From NCBI RefSeq assembly GCF_964355755.1, contig NC_092672.1, positions 10,724,501 through 10,784,500 on the forward strand: 60,000 nucleotides of DNA, given 5' to 3'. How positions within the stretch are numbered: position 1 is the first letter of the stretch; every line of letters begins with the position of its first letter. Below, one piece after another: positions 1 through 10,600 of this stretch. Both the position numbers and the translations under genes were made by a program. The stretch comes from Antedon mediterranea (taxonomy: Eukaryota; Echinodermata; Crinoidea; Comatulida; Antedonidae). The notes beneath the pieces are model-generated. The model was not told the DNA's origin. It saw only the letters and a list, made by a program, of their open reading frames with translations, and made no database searches.

Positions 1-1227
1 GGTAAAATGTGGAAAATCTAAGGTTAATATATTCCATAATTTTAGGCATTTTAAAATTTAGTACATATAATTGTTAATTGAATAATAAGATTTAGCAATT
101 TTTAACACACAATTGTATATCTGTCCATTATTAGAGCAATAGTTTATCAATTACCAATTTTATTGATACATATTTTATAAATTTAACTTTGGAAAAAACA
201 TTGATGACAGTGTAGATAGTACTAACATATTTGTCGCAATCGATTGGGAGCTTGCGGTGACAACATAATGATTCTTTGAGTACTTTTATTATTCAATTGT
301 AAATTGTAAACAGATTGTGCTCAACAAAAAATCATTCAATAGAAAAGGTTACAGCTTTTTCATTAAGAACAATCTGAAGGCTTGAATACTCCGTTAAAGT
401 ACTGTACTTAACGGAAAAACTATACTCAACTGTAAAAAGTTCCAATTGAATACGACAATTGAGTAGTGTGAGCTGTGTTTGCTATTGAGTTAACTGTAAT
501 TAATGGCAGTATGGGTGGTTTTAGACACAAGGATTTTTTTCTTTTTCTATATTTATCTCTTTTAAATAAAAACAAATTAATTTAAATTAAAATCACAACA
601 TATATGTGCAGTGCAGCATTGGAATTGAATAGCTTTAACTTTACAAATAGGATGAAAGAAGATATGCAGAAGATATGCAACCAGGCTTCAGACACTGCGT
701 AAACTTTTATAGTGTGTATATTGTATTAAAAAATATAAGTTATTATATAGTCATTATATAATATAAGATCAGGATGATCAATCTTCCCCGATAAGATCAA
801 TATTTGCTTTTACCATGGTGTGAAAAACCTTTCAAATAATTGTTAAATACTTAATATAAATGTCACTTTTCACATTGTGTAAAAAGTGTTATATCAGAAG
901 AATAATCAGATATTAGATTGTAAATGTTCATCTGTTCTATAATTAACAATGTGTATAAAATTCTTCGTCAAGAAGGCATTTACCATCTATTGTAATTTGT
1001 AATTTTATACACAAATCAGATATTATAAGGCTTAAAAATACAGATTTAATAACTTGACATATTCAATTTGGTGTATACCATGTAAACTATCAACTATTTC
1101 TTCAAAACGATATCTATATTGTAATTGTAGTTTGCGTCAGGGAGTTGAGTAATTAGATGTTTTGCCCTACTCTGACGTAATTTGTACTTTATACGAAGTA
1201 CATTTAAGAATACTATAGTAGTTTTTG

Positions 1228-1282
1228 GGTGGGACTCGAATCCACGACCTTCAGATCACTAGCCTGGCGTTCATACCTCTAT
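1228..1282 (-). repeat. tRNA-derived SINE fragment (3' half)
   Basis: Read on the minus strand, GGATTCGAGTCCCACCC is a good B box and T-arm preceded by a plausible anticodon-arm region. No matching A box or acceptor stem remains, so this is a SINE or tRNA relic and not a working tRNA. Confidence 0.5.
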
Positions 1283-2523
1283 CTACATTTCTATTTTTGT
1301 CCTTCAATTATCCTTCAATTAATTAAATCATTATACACCATTATTTGAATGACCTCAATTGCTTTACAGTATAACATCACCTGTATCAAACCTTTTTTTT
1401 AATTTATAAGTATAAAACTAATCAATATGTTGAATTCATATAATTTAATTGTATACATCATTTATATGGATTTCTGTACATTTCTATATTTACATTCTAC
1501 AGTTTAATATAATTTACATATTGTTACTGTTCATTATATTTGCATAAATTTACATAATTTAAATATATCTTTCGAGGCCTCTTGTTGTTGAACTTTTTTA
1601 GTAAGAGTAGTAGTGTAATGGCAAGCAGTTTGTCATCTTTGAAATGCATGGAATTCAAATTTGTTAATTATCATTTCATTTTTTATTTATGAATTATTAA
1701 AAAAAAAATATATCCACATTCAATGGAAATACCAACATATTTTATGTCAATATACCCTCATAATTATCATACAGAATAAACTAGACTTCAATAAAGGTAA
1801 AAAATGGCTATTGGCCAATTATTAAACATGATTTCTGGCTTAGAGGCCTATGAACCCAAGCTCACATAAAAATTTGACTTTATCCAAGTACTGTACTACA
1901 CCTGCAATCAGAATAACAAACTGCTTGACATTAAAAGAATATACGTACGCGTTTGATTCATTCATATTGAGGGCAGCATATTACAAATTTATTTCATGCA
2001 AAAAAAATAAAAAATTATGAAAATATCGGCTCATTATGAACAACAAAGCTAAAGAGTTGGAATTAAATTGGAAATTGTTAATATTTAACTGATTTCAGTT
2101 AAAAAATCATTTACAAATGCATAATGAATAAATTACATACAGTTTTAGAATATCTATTGAATATCAGATATGAATATCATTTGTGACAACATTATCAAAA
2201 TATAATTTCAGTACATTAATGCTGTTAATTATAAAGTTAAATTAATTTCAAATCCATATGCAGTTCCTATTTGCAATACACAACTGGACACAGCATGTAA
2301 AAAGAACGCAAAAAAACAACAAAACTAAACTATAAATTAAACAAAATTGTTACTACCAATTAAAACAAATACAAGTTTGAAGACAGTATTTTTATTTTAT
2401 GAAAACAAACGTTATCGAATTTTTGAATTTCATATTTTCCATTTTTATACCTCAAATGGCAAGAATTAAGGTTGTTGGAAATAGCATTGAACTTTGTATG
2501 AAGAAATTGGTGAATTAAAACCA

Positions 2524-2726
2524 AATTAAACTAGTTTTATATACTGTAAAAAAAGTAGTATAAACTAGTTTAGACTAGTTTTATATAAAGTGGTAAAAAC
2601 TAGTTTAAACTAGTTTTATGCACAGTAAACAAGCAGTAAACTAGTTTATATAAAACTAGTATACAGTACATACAACTAGTTTAAACTAGTTTATACTGCT
2701 TTTTTACAATATATAAAACTAGTTGA
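2524..2726. repeat. Long inverted repeat (MITE-like) built on AAACTAGTTT
   Basis: The left arm, including ATACTGTAAAAAAAGTAGTA and ACTAGTTT units, returns inverted at 2672-2726. Arms are about 55 bp and the centre holds further ACTAGT palindromes, so the whole element can fold on itself. Confidence 0.7.
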
Positions 2727-3803
2727 TTGTTAGTTATAATTAGTTTGACGATACTGTCAACAAACTATTCACAATACTATTACTATTACTACCAACTAGC
2801 AGACAACCATTTTGTTAAAATACAAAACTAATACTTAATGGATTATACCACTTTAATTTAAGGGAAGATATGAATTTCATTTGAGGTTAAATTTACCCAA
2901 AAAGACAATACATTCATTGCACATTTAACTACCAACCAACCCCAGTAGATATAAATAATCCTGTAACACTACCCTTTAGATGTCATTACTTAATGCCACT
3001 GCTTAATACAGGTATTTAAAAACAATTATATACTTCACAACAATTGTACCATTGTAAAAGGGGTGCTAGCACTTTTCTGCCGCTCCTCGAAACTTTGGCC
3101 CGACAGTACAGTTCATCATCATCATTTTATTAACATCCAATGACTTCCCTATATTTGAGTTAAACAGCAAAATGAAATAAAAAGTAAAAAAAAAAAATTA
3201 TATAAAAACAAAACAGAAAATGAATTTTTTTGCAGGAATGTATATAAAAAATTGGAACTAAAATTAAATTTACAATTAAGGGCAAGCCAAAAAGTAAACT
3301 AATCCTCCCTATCATTTGAACAGTCTCATAGCCAAAATCTATAATACAGTGTCAATATCTCTGCAACCCTAAACATGATACAAGCAACACATGTGATGCA
3401 GAAAATCTGGTGCAAATTATGCAGGCCAAAGAGAATTTCATTTAATTTTCCTGAATAGAGTAAGGGTTTGGCAAAATTCTATATCTCAAATTTATATCTA
3501 AAATTAATCATAAAAACCTAATATAATTAAAAGAATTGAGCCTACATAACCTAGCATGATTGTACACAAATAATTCTCTACTCGTGCAAATATTTAAATC
3601 TAACATGAACCCGATGAACCATGCAATACAAATGAAAAATAATTGAAACTGATATGAGAATAAGGAAGACACCAATTAACTATAAGAATCATGACATTAG
3701 AAATATTACAGTAGTTTTAGCTAATTTTATTTTAATTTATTATGGACATTATTATTATAACATGATTACTTTTATTATTATTTTAGATTTTAAATAATGT
3801 AAT

Positions 3804-4075
3804 GGGGTGCCAGTTCTTGTAGGTCATGAACGAGGCCTATATATTTACACAAAAAAAGAATTCTGTATGACTGACTAAACTTAAGTAAGCTCAAGAAAAG
3901 TTCAGAATTAAATAGGGTAATTTATTGCGTTGTACAAAATTATATAAATAAATAAAATTCCAAATAAATAAATAAAAAAGTAAAATAAATAATATCTCTA
4001 TGATTGAACCAAAGAACACAGGCCAGGCTGTCTAAGTGCTTTCATGAATATTCATGACCTACAAATTTGGCACCC
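3804..4075. mobile_element. MITE-like inverted-repeat element with GGGTGCCA ends
   Basis: The left end reads GGGGTGCCAG then TTGTAGGTCATGAA. The right end carries the inverse (TTCATGACCTACAAATTTGG then CACCC). The core is AT-rich and noncoding. It directly adjoins the next element. Confidence 0.5.
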
Positions 4076-4079
4076 ACTT

Positions 4080-4296
4080 AGGGCCTTCACACCTGCTACG
4101 GTTCCAAAGCCGCAAATAAAATCGCCTCTCGAGGATTCATTTCTACGATGTGCCACACCAGTTATGTGCCAATCTTTTTACTCAATAGGCACATGCATAG
4201 CCGCGAGCCGTGAAAATCCAACAGTCACAAATGCTGTACACGCAATCTGACACGAATATGAACTGGAGCTGGACCGGAGTAGGTGTGAAAGACCCT
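4080..4296. mobile_element. MITE-like element with AGGG..TTCACACCT ends
   Basis: Left AGGGCCTTCACACCTGCTAC and right (inverted) AGGGTCTTTCACACCTACT form imperfect terminal repeats continuing into CGGTTCC/CGGTCC. The interior is CpG-rich, unlike the flanks. The segment at 20571-20712 shares the TTTCACACCTG and CTGGTCCGG motifs. Confidence 0.5.
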
Positions 4297-4730
4297 ATAC
4301 AGGTGCTTCTATAAAAATATGTTAATGACGGTTTAGAAATGAAACACATTTCTAAAATCAAAAATAATAACTAGTAAATAATAAGAAAGAAGAAAAACAT
4401 GATGCAATAAATATTTTAAAAAATGAAATTAAAACATAATGCTGTATAAAAAACAAATAATAAATCAGTTTTATGTGTTAATTGTGATTTTATAGTAAAT
4501 ACTGGGTTAAACAAATCAAAATTATCTTTGACCCTAACTGGTCAATTTGTGATAGACTCCATGCAGCAACGTGTATACCATCATGCAAAGCAAGCCATCA
4601 TGCAACATCGACCAAGCTTCCATAGCAACTTGCTTTACAAAGTTTTACTTAAATCATGACTTTGAATAATGCATTTTTGTAGGTCATAAAGTTGCTATAA
4701 AAACTTGGCTATTGATAATTAGCAAACCAT

Positions 4731-4768
4731 TATATATAGTCTTGATTGGTCAAGCCAGTCTTCATTCT
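4731..4768 (+). promoter_or_regulatory. TATA box plus initiator of a candidate small gene
   Basis: TATATATA at 4731-4738 is followed by TCATTCT at 4762-4768, which fits the initiator consensus YYANWYY with the A at 4764. The spacing of about 33 bp is right for a TATA/Inr core promoter. Upstream at 4616-4629, GCTTCCATAGCAAC resembles an RFX X-box (one good half-site). Confidence 0.4.
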
Positions 4769-4813
4769 CAGTTGGAATAGGAGAACATAACTCGATAAAT
4801 ATAGGGTTGGATT

Positions 4814-5143
4814 ATGAAAGTGGAAGAAATACTGTATCAAACACAGATATAAATATATTTTATTTAAATAATGTAAAGTTTTGCATAGCAATTTAGATAA
4901 TGTTCTTTTTAAACAATTGATTTTATATTTAATTTAATTTTCTAAAAATTGCTATGATTTCAATTATATGATTTCTGAACATTAATTTATTATAGTTATT
5001 TCTCAAAAATGAATAATTACCAAGAAAGTGTTCACAAAAGTATCCAAAAGTCACTCAGAGATAGAAGGGTCAATGAGGTCGTGGAACAAGCCAATGAAAC
5101 ATTGAAATCATGCATGGCCGAGAATTACATGGATTTACGTTGA
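4814..5143 (+). CDS. Candidate small two-exon gene, 55-residue unknown protein
   Basis: Exon 1 coding 4814-4833 (ATG, seven codons, ends CT before GTATCA); exon 2 4996-5143, after acceptor TTATTATAG. The join is in frame: MKVEEILYFSK then MNNYQESVHKSIQKSLRDRR, VNEVVEQANETLKSCMAENY, MDLR and stop. The middle (about residues 15-45) looks like a basic amphipathic helix. Promoter elements precede it and AATAAA follows at 5229-5234. If exon 1 is wrong, the 44-codon frame from 5009 still stands. The family is not recognised. The string EQANETL recalls the short NXANE(K/R)L motif of insect Bearded-type proteins, but that is a weak match and may be chance. The first donor is weak. No other gene shares this strand nearby. 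Confidence 0.3.
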
Positions 5144-5228
5144 TTGTATTTACCGGTAAACATGTTTCTTTGAAATTTTTGGTAAACGTTGGTTGAAAGT
5201 TGCCGGGCTGGAGAAAAGTCAAAGACGA

Positions 5229-5234
5229 AATAAA
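5229..5234 (+). terminator. Poly(A) signal AATAAA
   Basis: Lies 86 nt past the stop of the candidate small gene at 4814-5143. In AT-rich DNA this hexamer is common, so support is only positional. Confidence 0.3.
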
Positions 5235-5239
5235 AATAT

Positions 5240-6920
5240 AAATTTGTTTGCCTTTACAAAAAAATACATAGCCAAGACTGATATTAAAAACACAACATTA
5301 GCATCATACTAGGTTTATATGGACAGATTTGTTTAAATAAATATTCTGATTTTAAAAATCTTAGAATCATTGCCAGGGGCCAAGATATTTTGAACAGGGG
5401 AGTAAATTAATAGTAGGTAAAAAATAGATACCTCATGCTTGATTGGTAACATTGGGAGATTTTGTTTTCGTGACGCGCCACCTAACAGGCAGTTGTCGAG
5501 TCATTCAACGCAAAAATATGAGTATGCGAAAAATTACCATTTACCCGACACTTACTTCATAATCGAGTGGAGAGTTTGTACAAACATAATCTCCTAAATG
5601 TTACATGAACTCGCATTCCAGTAGCAACTTACAGTCGGTAAGACACAAACAAAGTTTTTCTTTTTCAAAGAAATAATAAGGGCATATACGCAGGCTAAAA
5701 AAATGCACTTTACAAAAATTTAAGTAAAATAGGAAATGGGAAAAATGTTAAATGAAAAAGCTTGTAATGTAAGTAAAAGTTTTTAGTTGGGTCTTTGCAA
5801 TTGGTATGGGATTCCTCAATATTTGATCTGTCAAAGCAAAAGCTCTAGCTAGACATTCTAGAATCTGAAAATAACATGTTTTTCACTTTGTGCCTTCCAT
5901 ACTTATATGTGGCGCATTTAGAAACTGTGCATTTAGCACATGAAAAATAATGTTGCTACTGGAATATTGTGGTTTGAGAAAATAAAATTATAAGCAGTGC
6001 CTTATATTCTGTACAAACCATATGAAATGAACAGTACAGGTCATTCTATATTGATAAAAATGTAATCAATATAAAATTTAAAAAAAAAACATTTTAAAAA
6101 GTCATTGGACATTCTAAAGCGAACTTTTAATATTAGGTTACTGTTTGATTTTATAACTATTAATTTTAATATTTTTGAGGTGGCTATTATAATTCTAATC
6201 AAATTTATAAAATATTTGCTTTATGTTTTTCTGGATTCTCAAAACAATAATTGGAAATAAGTTAATATTTGTGTTACTTTTTCTTGTTTTTTATCCTTTA
6301 AATTTAAATTGTATGAATTTCAAATAAAATGAAACATTTGAGAGAAAAAATAATAAATTTTGTCTACTGCTAATTCACAGAAATAATATGTTCTATCTAT
6401 TTCAAATATTATTATCACTGTCAATGGGTTTGTGTCTATATTGTTGCCTTTTAAACACATTTTTAGAAAATGTGTAAATCTATAACAAAAAAGTTGGTAG
6501 TATAGTAGTAGTAGTATTAACATTACAAGATATCAAAACATTCTAAAAATTGAAAAATTTCAGTTATATAACAAAATATAAAAAAAATGTACAAATGTAT
6601 ACATCTTATTATTCATATCAAAACTTACATCCAACTTAATTCTTAAGTTATTAAATTCCAGATAAAGAAACGTCTTAAAAATACAAAATATTGCATTGAA
6701 TGGTAACGTATTATTTACAACCTAAAGTAATTAATTACATAATAATGTACTGTTTACAATATAAATATATAGATCAATTATATACCAAAGATTCCAAGAA
6801 GCAAGCAAAGCAAGTGTTTGAAAAGACACTTTGGAATTCAATATTTGCGAAAAAAATTAAAAAAGCATTACGAATTTCAAAAGCTCAAAAAAGCTAGCCC
6901 TCATGAATCATTGAATAATT
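5240..6920. other. AT-rich stretch holding the KCNAB 3' UTR and flank
   Basis: The minus strand from 6971 downward is the presumed 3' UTR. No convincing poly(A) signal was found close to the stop, so the transcript end is unresolved. No genes recognised. Confidence 0.4.
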
Positions 6921-6922
6921 AC

Positions 6923-6955
6923 AACGCCCTCTATAGTATAAACATAGAGGGCGTT
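6923..6955 (-). other. Perfect 12-bp stem-loop just past the second stop
   Basis: Arms AACGCCCTCTAT and its exact complement are separated by a 9-nt loop. On the KCNAB transcript the stem begins 16 nt after the distal UGA. It is GC-rich within AT-rich 3' flank. Role unknown; it may be an RNA structure or a small MITE remnant. Confidence 0.6.
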
Positions 6956-6971
6956 TAAAGGAGCATTTGAA

Positions 6972-7433
6972 TCAAACGGATGATTGGAAGACAATGCAAC
7001 TTTCAGAACGTTCCAAAACATTACCAGTTGTCGTAGCACCATCGTTATCAGAAGACAGATCATCCAAATGCGATATAGCACCAAGAGAGAATGCTCGCTG
7101 CGGCTGGTACGCCACAACTTCCATGACATCATGCAATCTATGTGCTACATCTACATTTGCGATTGCCCTCTGGGCACGATAACTACCATGGTTGTTTGAT
7201 CGAAATTTACCCGGCGGAGAACCGGTAAGAAACGTCTTTAGTGGCAAGTCCTCCTCCTCATCGTCTTCATCATTGTTATTATTACAAGCATCGGTTCGTG
7301 GTCGACCGGTCACCGGCATCATGCGATCATTGTCGTCCCACCAGAAGTCGGGACTGGACGTGGAAGATAATGAGGATAGATGCGCCAGACGGGAACAGCA
7401 GAGAAAAGTGCAACAACAAGAGGTTACTGGTAG
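6972..7433 (-). CDS. KCNAB: Candidate stop-codon readthrough extension of KCNAB (153 codons plus UGA)
   Basis: Directly after the UGA at 7434-7436, the same frame runs 153 codons to a second UGA at 6972-6974. It starts LPVTSCCCTFLCCSRL, then an S/T-rich stretch and PDFWWDDND. An acidic low-complexity tract (four Asn, then DEDDEEED) follows at about residues 413-424 of a fused protein. The rest is mixed, globular-looking sequence, ending CIVFQSSV, a class I PDZ-ligand pattern. The higher-GC composition covers this frame and drops sharply just past the second stop. UGA-CUA is the established core readthrough motif in animals. No canonical intron skips the stop in frame: no phase-0 or phase-2 donor precedes it, and the phase-1 donor at 7447 joins only to a frame-breaking acceptor. 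The frame is seen; translation is inferred. It could instead be conserved 3' UTR or use an unseen splice. Confidence 0.6.
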   Translation of the reverse strand, partial: LPVTSCCCTFLCCSRLAHLSSLSSTSSPDFWWDDNDRMMPVTGRPRTDACNNNNDEDDEEEDLPLKTFLTGSPPGKFRSNNHGSYRAQRAIANVDVAHRLHDVMEVVAYQPQRAFSLGAISHLDDLSSDNDGATTTGNVLERSESCIVFQSSV

Positions 7434-7607
7434 TCATAACATTGTACCTGAATTATGCGCCTCACGTCCGTGAGACGATAGAGATTGCATGTCAGTTGGG
7501 ATACCACTCGGTTGCCGTGACATCCCTGTCCGACCATCTTTCATCGGTTTGTTTCCAAGAATTTTGTCAATCTCTAACATCATGTTTGGTGTTAATTTCT
7601 TGATAAC
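7434..7607 (-). CDS. KCNAB: KCNAB exon 12: residues 305-361 and first stop (UGA)
   Basis: Begins [20 protein letters not shown], the family's final barrel helix, then a 36-residue tail of low conservation (MKDGRTGM through HNSGTML). The tail is longer than the eight residues after GNKP in mammals. The stop is UGA followed by CUA. The frame stays open downstream of it (next feature). The last residues GTML fit a class I PDZ ligand (Thr at -2, Leu at 0). Acceptor ACCCAAG is preceded by a T-rich tract. Confidence 0.95.
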   Translation of the reverse strand, partial: VIKKLTPNMMLEIDKILGNKPMKDGRTGMSRQPSGIPTDMQSLSSHGREAHNSGTML

Positions 7608-10600
7608 CTTGGGTTAAGAAAAACAACCAATTGTTAGAATCCTTTCTCAGGAATAATTGAGCCAAGTAGTGCCGAATAATTGCCTATGCCTATTTTTGGA
7701 CCAATATTCACCTATAGGAATAGTTCCTTTATGAATTTAGGTTAGGCCATTTTCTTGTAAACCATAAACTATTGAAAGTTATTTAGCCTAGGAAGGACAA
7801 CTTCTAATTACCATTAGAACGGAATAGTTATGAACCAATTGAGATGAAATAAAGCAGTTAAGGAAAGAATGAACATAATCATTTGGAACATTCCCAACAT
7901 GTCTCCAAGGATTAGAAAATTAATCAGTATTCTATCAGTAATCCCACTGACAGGGGTTATTTTGTGAACAATTTCAACGAAGCAATTCCCCGTACTCGTC
8001 TTGAATGGTTTATAGTCCTTATCTGAAAAGACTTCACCACCAGAACTAGGAGCGAGTCAGCGTCAAACCCATGCCTTAGTTATAGTAAATGGCGGCCCTG
8101 TCTTAATTTGACTTGCTGAATAATAAACAAAATCAAAAAACATAAATATAATTCAAAACTAAACATTTAAATAAGTAGGCTAAAAGCATCCACTAAACCT
8201 GCTCTGTAGTACTTGCTGATTTCCGTTATTTTTTCTTAACCGAGATTAATTAACAAAGTCAAGTACCGTATCGTTATGCCACGTAGTACACAGCCACGAG
8301 CCAATTACGAATGATAATCAGGTTACAGTACAAGGTGTTAAGTTTCAAAATTGAGATGCAAATTGATTCCAGGAAATTTCAGAAGAAATTTGAGAACTAA
8401 GTTTTTCCCTCAAGGTAGTGAAGAAGGATATTAAACGTTATTCCCTCAAGGTAGTGGAGAAGTTTAATAACCATTTGCCTTAGTTATCTTACTTCTTTGT
8501 TCTATGTTCTTTTTCTTTTTTTTATATCAATTCTGTTTACAGTCATCAAATAATTCACCACAGCTGAAATAATTTAATCTATGCTTTCCTGTTTATTGAT
8601 GTCCCTAATTTGGGTTCCTATTGTTCCTTATTATTTTTGCTGGTAGACACTGTGTATCAAGAATGTGTATATCTTAACATAGATTCTAAGTACTGTATAT
8701 TCCTTTGTTCATATACTAATTGATATGCTAATTTAGTGTCCAAGCTTATGTATGTGGGTTGCATTTAATTGGTTTTAGTATTACAGTTTATTTTTAATTT
8801 GGTTTTATCGAACTTCCGTTTTATCTGAGTATTATCTGTTTTAATCTAGTCTATCTTTATTTTTATACTCATATTTTTTTATATTGTATGTTTAATTGTT
8901 TTAAGGATGCACCATTATTATGTGTGCCGCTGTTCAAAAAGCGTTTTCCAAATAAATTATTATTATTATACAAATCCTAAACTATAGGTAAACATGCATA
9001 GTTCTATAAATGTAAAACTTATTCAAAGCCAGATTTCAACTAGGTGAATTTATATTTTCATCTACTTTTTGTGACGTGATGTGCAACAAGTTAGAACTTA
9101 GAAATGTTTAATTTCCACGAGTATAATTGTCTTGTGGAAAACAGAATATAAACATTTATTATTTGTTCTATGATACACCTACTTTTATTTAATTTCTTCA
9201 TCATAAATCATTGACGAATGCTAGGCTAGAAAGAAAAAAAAGGTAGTGCTTCAACTTTAGACGCGGAGTAGAACAGCTATATATGGCACGCACAACAAAT
9301 TGTTTTCCAACGCGATAAGTCAACGACGTCACAAAAATGTTCAAACATTTTCACAGAAAGCTGAAAGTGCATTTAAACATTAAAAATTATCATTATAAGA
9401 TATATAGTGGGGTTCCTAATAGCTAAAAAAAAAAGGGACGATACTTCAAATTTGTTTAGAAGCATGACATTTGGTATGGCAAATTGTATAAAAAATGTTC
9501 AACTAACTGTGGAGCCCCACTAATAATTTTTTCATTAGGTAGAGCTACTAATTTCAAATGACACGCAGCGCATTATCAAATGGCAAGAATACAATCAGGT
9601 GTGTTATAATACAAATTACATCATAGCTAAAATTAAAATAAACTACAAAAAAAAAAAAAAAAAAAATATCCTAGGGTCTAAACATGTACATTTTCTTGTG
9701 AAAATTAATTTTTTTTTTTTTCAAAGGTTAAAATTTGATGGTCCAAAAGTTGATTTCTGACAATTATCATAGCATCAACATGATTGAACCGTCTGTGGTG
9801 GTTGTTGCTGAAACATACTGCACCTGCCTGCACACAATAACGATTTGGCTGATACATTTTTTATTAGGGCTACCCACCCATTCCTCTGTCTTATCAAGTA
9901 ATGTCTAATGCACAGATCGGGTTATATGCAATTATAGTACACTTTTAAAATTTAATTTATGTTTGTTTTAATAATTACATACACCAATATGGTACACCAC
10001 CTGTCTCCCTATATTTATACATAGTTAATAATAGCAGTGATCTCAAATATCACATCAAAAAGCCACAATTAGCTTTAAGTAAATAAAATGTCATTAATAT
10101 TGATTGCTATCAGATAATGTTATCATAATAGAATTTCTTACTCGTAAAGCCTGGATATTTTCATAGAGTTGATTAGCGTTGGAAGCCCCTAGGATGACTG
10201 AGTTTACTTGTTCATTCTTGAGTAACCACGCTTAAGAAAAAAGAAAGATGATTAGTTTAAAATTTAAATGTCGATAATGATTATGAAACTGTTGAAACAA
10301 AGAGCAGTGTATAGGCAATCAAATAAAAAAAAAATACACATTACAAAAACATGAAGTTTGTAGTGGAGTTGTAGCTTAGTGGTTAACATGCTTGCCTTCC
10401 AATAAGGTTTTTAGATAAGGTCCAACAATCGGCTTAAAACAGATAAGATAAAACATACCAATTGCAAGCTGTGGTAAAGTGCATCCTATACGATTTGCAA
10501 TGATGGCAATCTCTCTCAGTTTACTTTGCTGTCGTCGACCCTCATCACTTAAAATTCGTTCTTTTAACCATCCATACCCCTATTCAAAAAATTGTATTAA

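Larger units (their letters stand above)
1..3800. other. AT-rich intergenic flank without recognisable genes
   Basis: No coding signal beyond short chance frames. It holds a tRNA-like fragment (1228-1282), a palindromic ACTAGT element (2524-2726) and A/T homopolymer runs. Nothing else was recognised. Confidence 0.6.
7608..10141 (-). other. KCNAB intron 11 with repeat relics
   Basis: Contains a SINE fragment at 8020-8108, a short duplicated segment (TTCCCTCAAGGTAGTG at 8405 and 8440), a LINE-type 3' tail at 8890-8968 and A/T homopolymers at 9643-9667. Nothing coding was seen. Confidence 0.7.

Noticed and set aside
6923-7436. Selenocysteine at the first UGA
   Set aside because: No SECIS-like element (AUGA...AA...GA core) was seen in the 3' region. 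The downstream stem is short and perfect, and Kv-betas are not known selenoproteins.
7192-7603. Long plus-strand frames over the last Kv-beta exon
   Set aside because: They are antisense shadows of the GC-richer coding block. The minus-strand frame is the one continuous with a known family.
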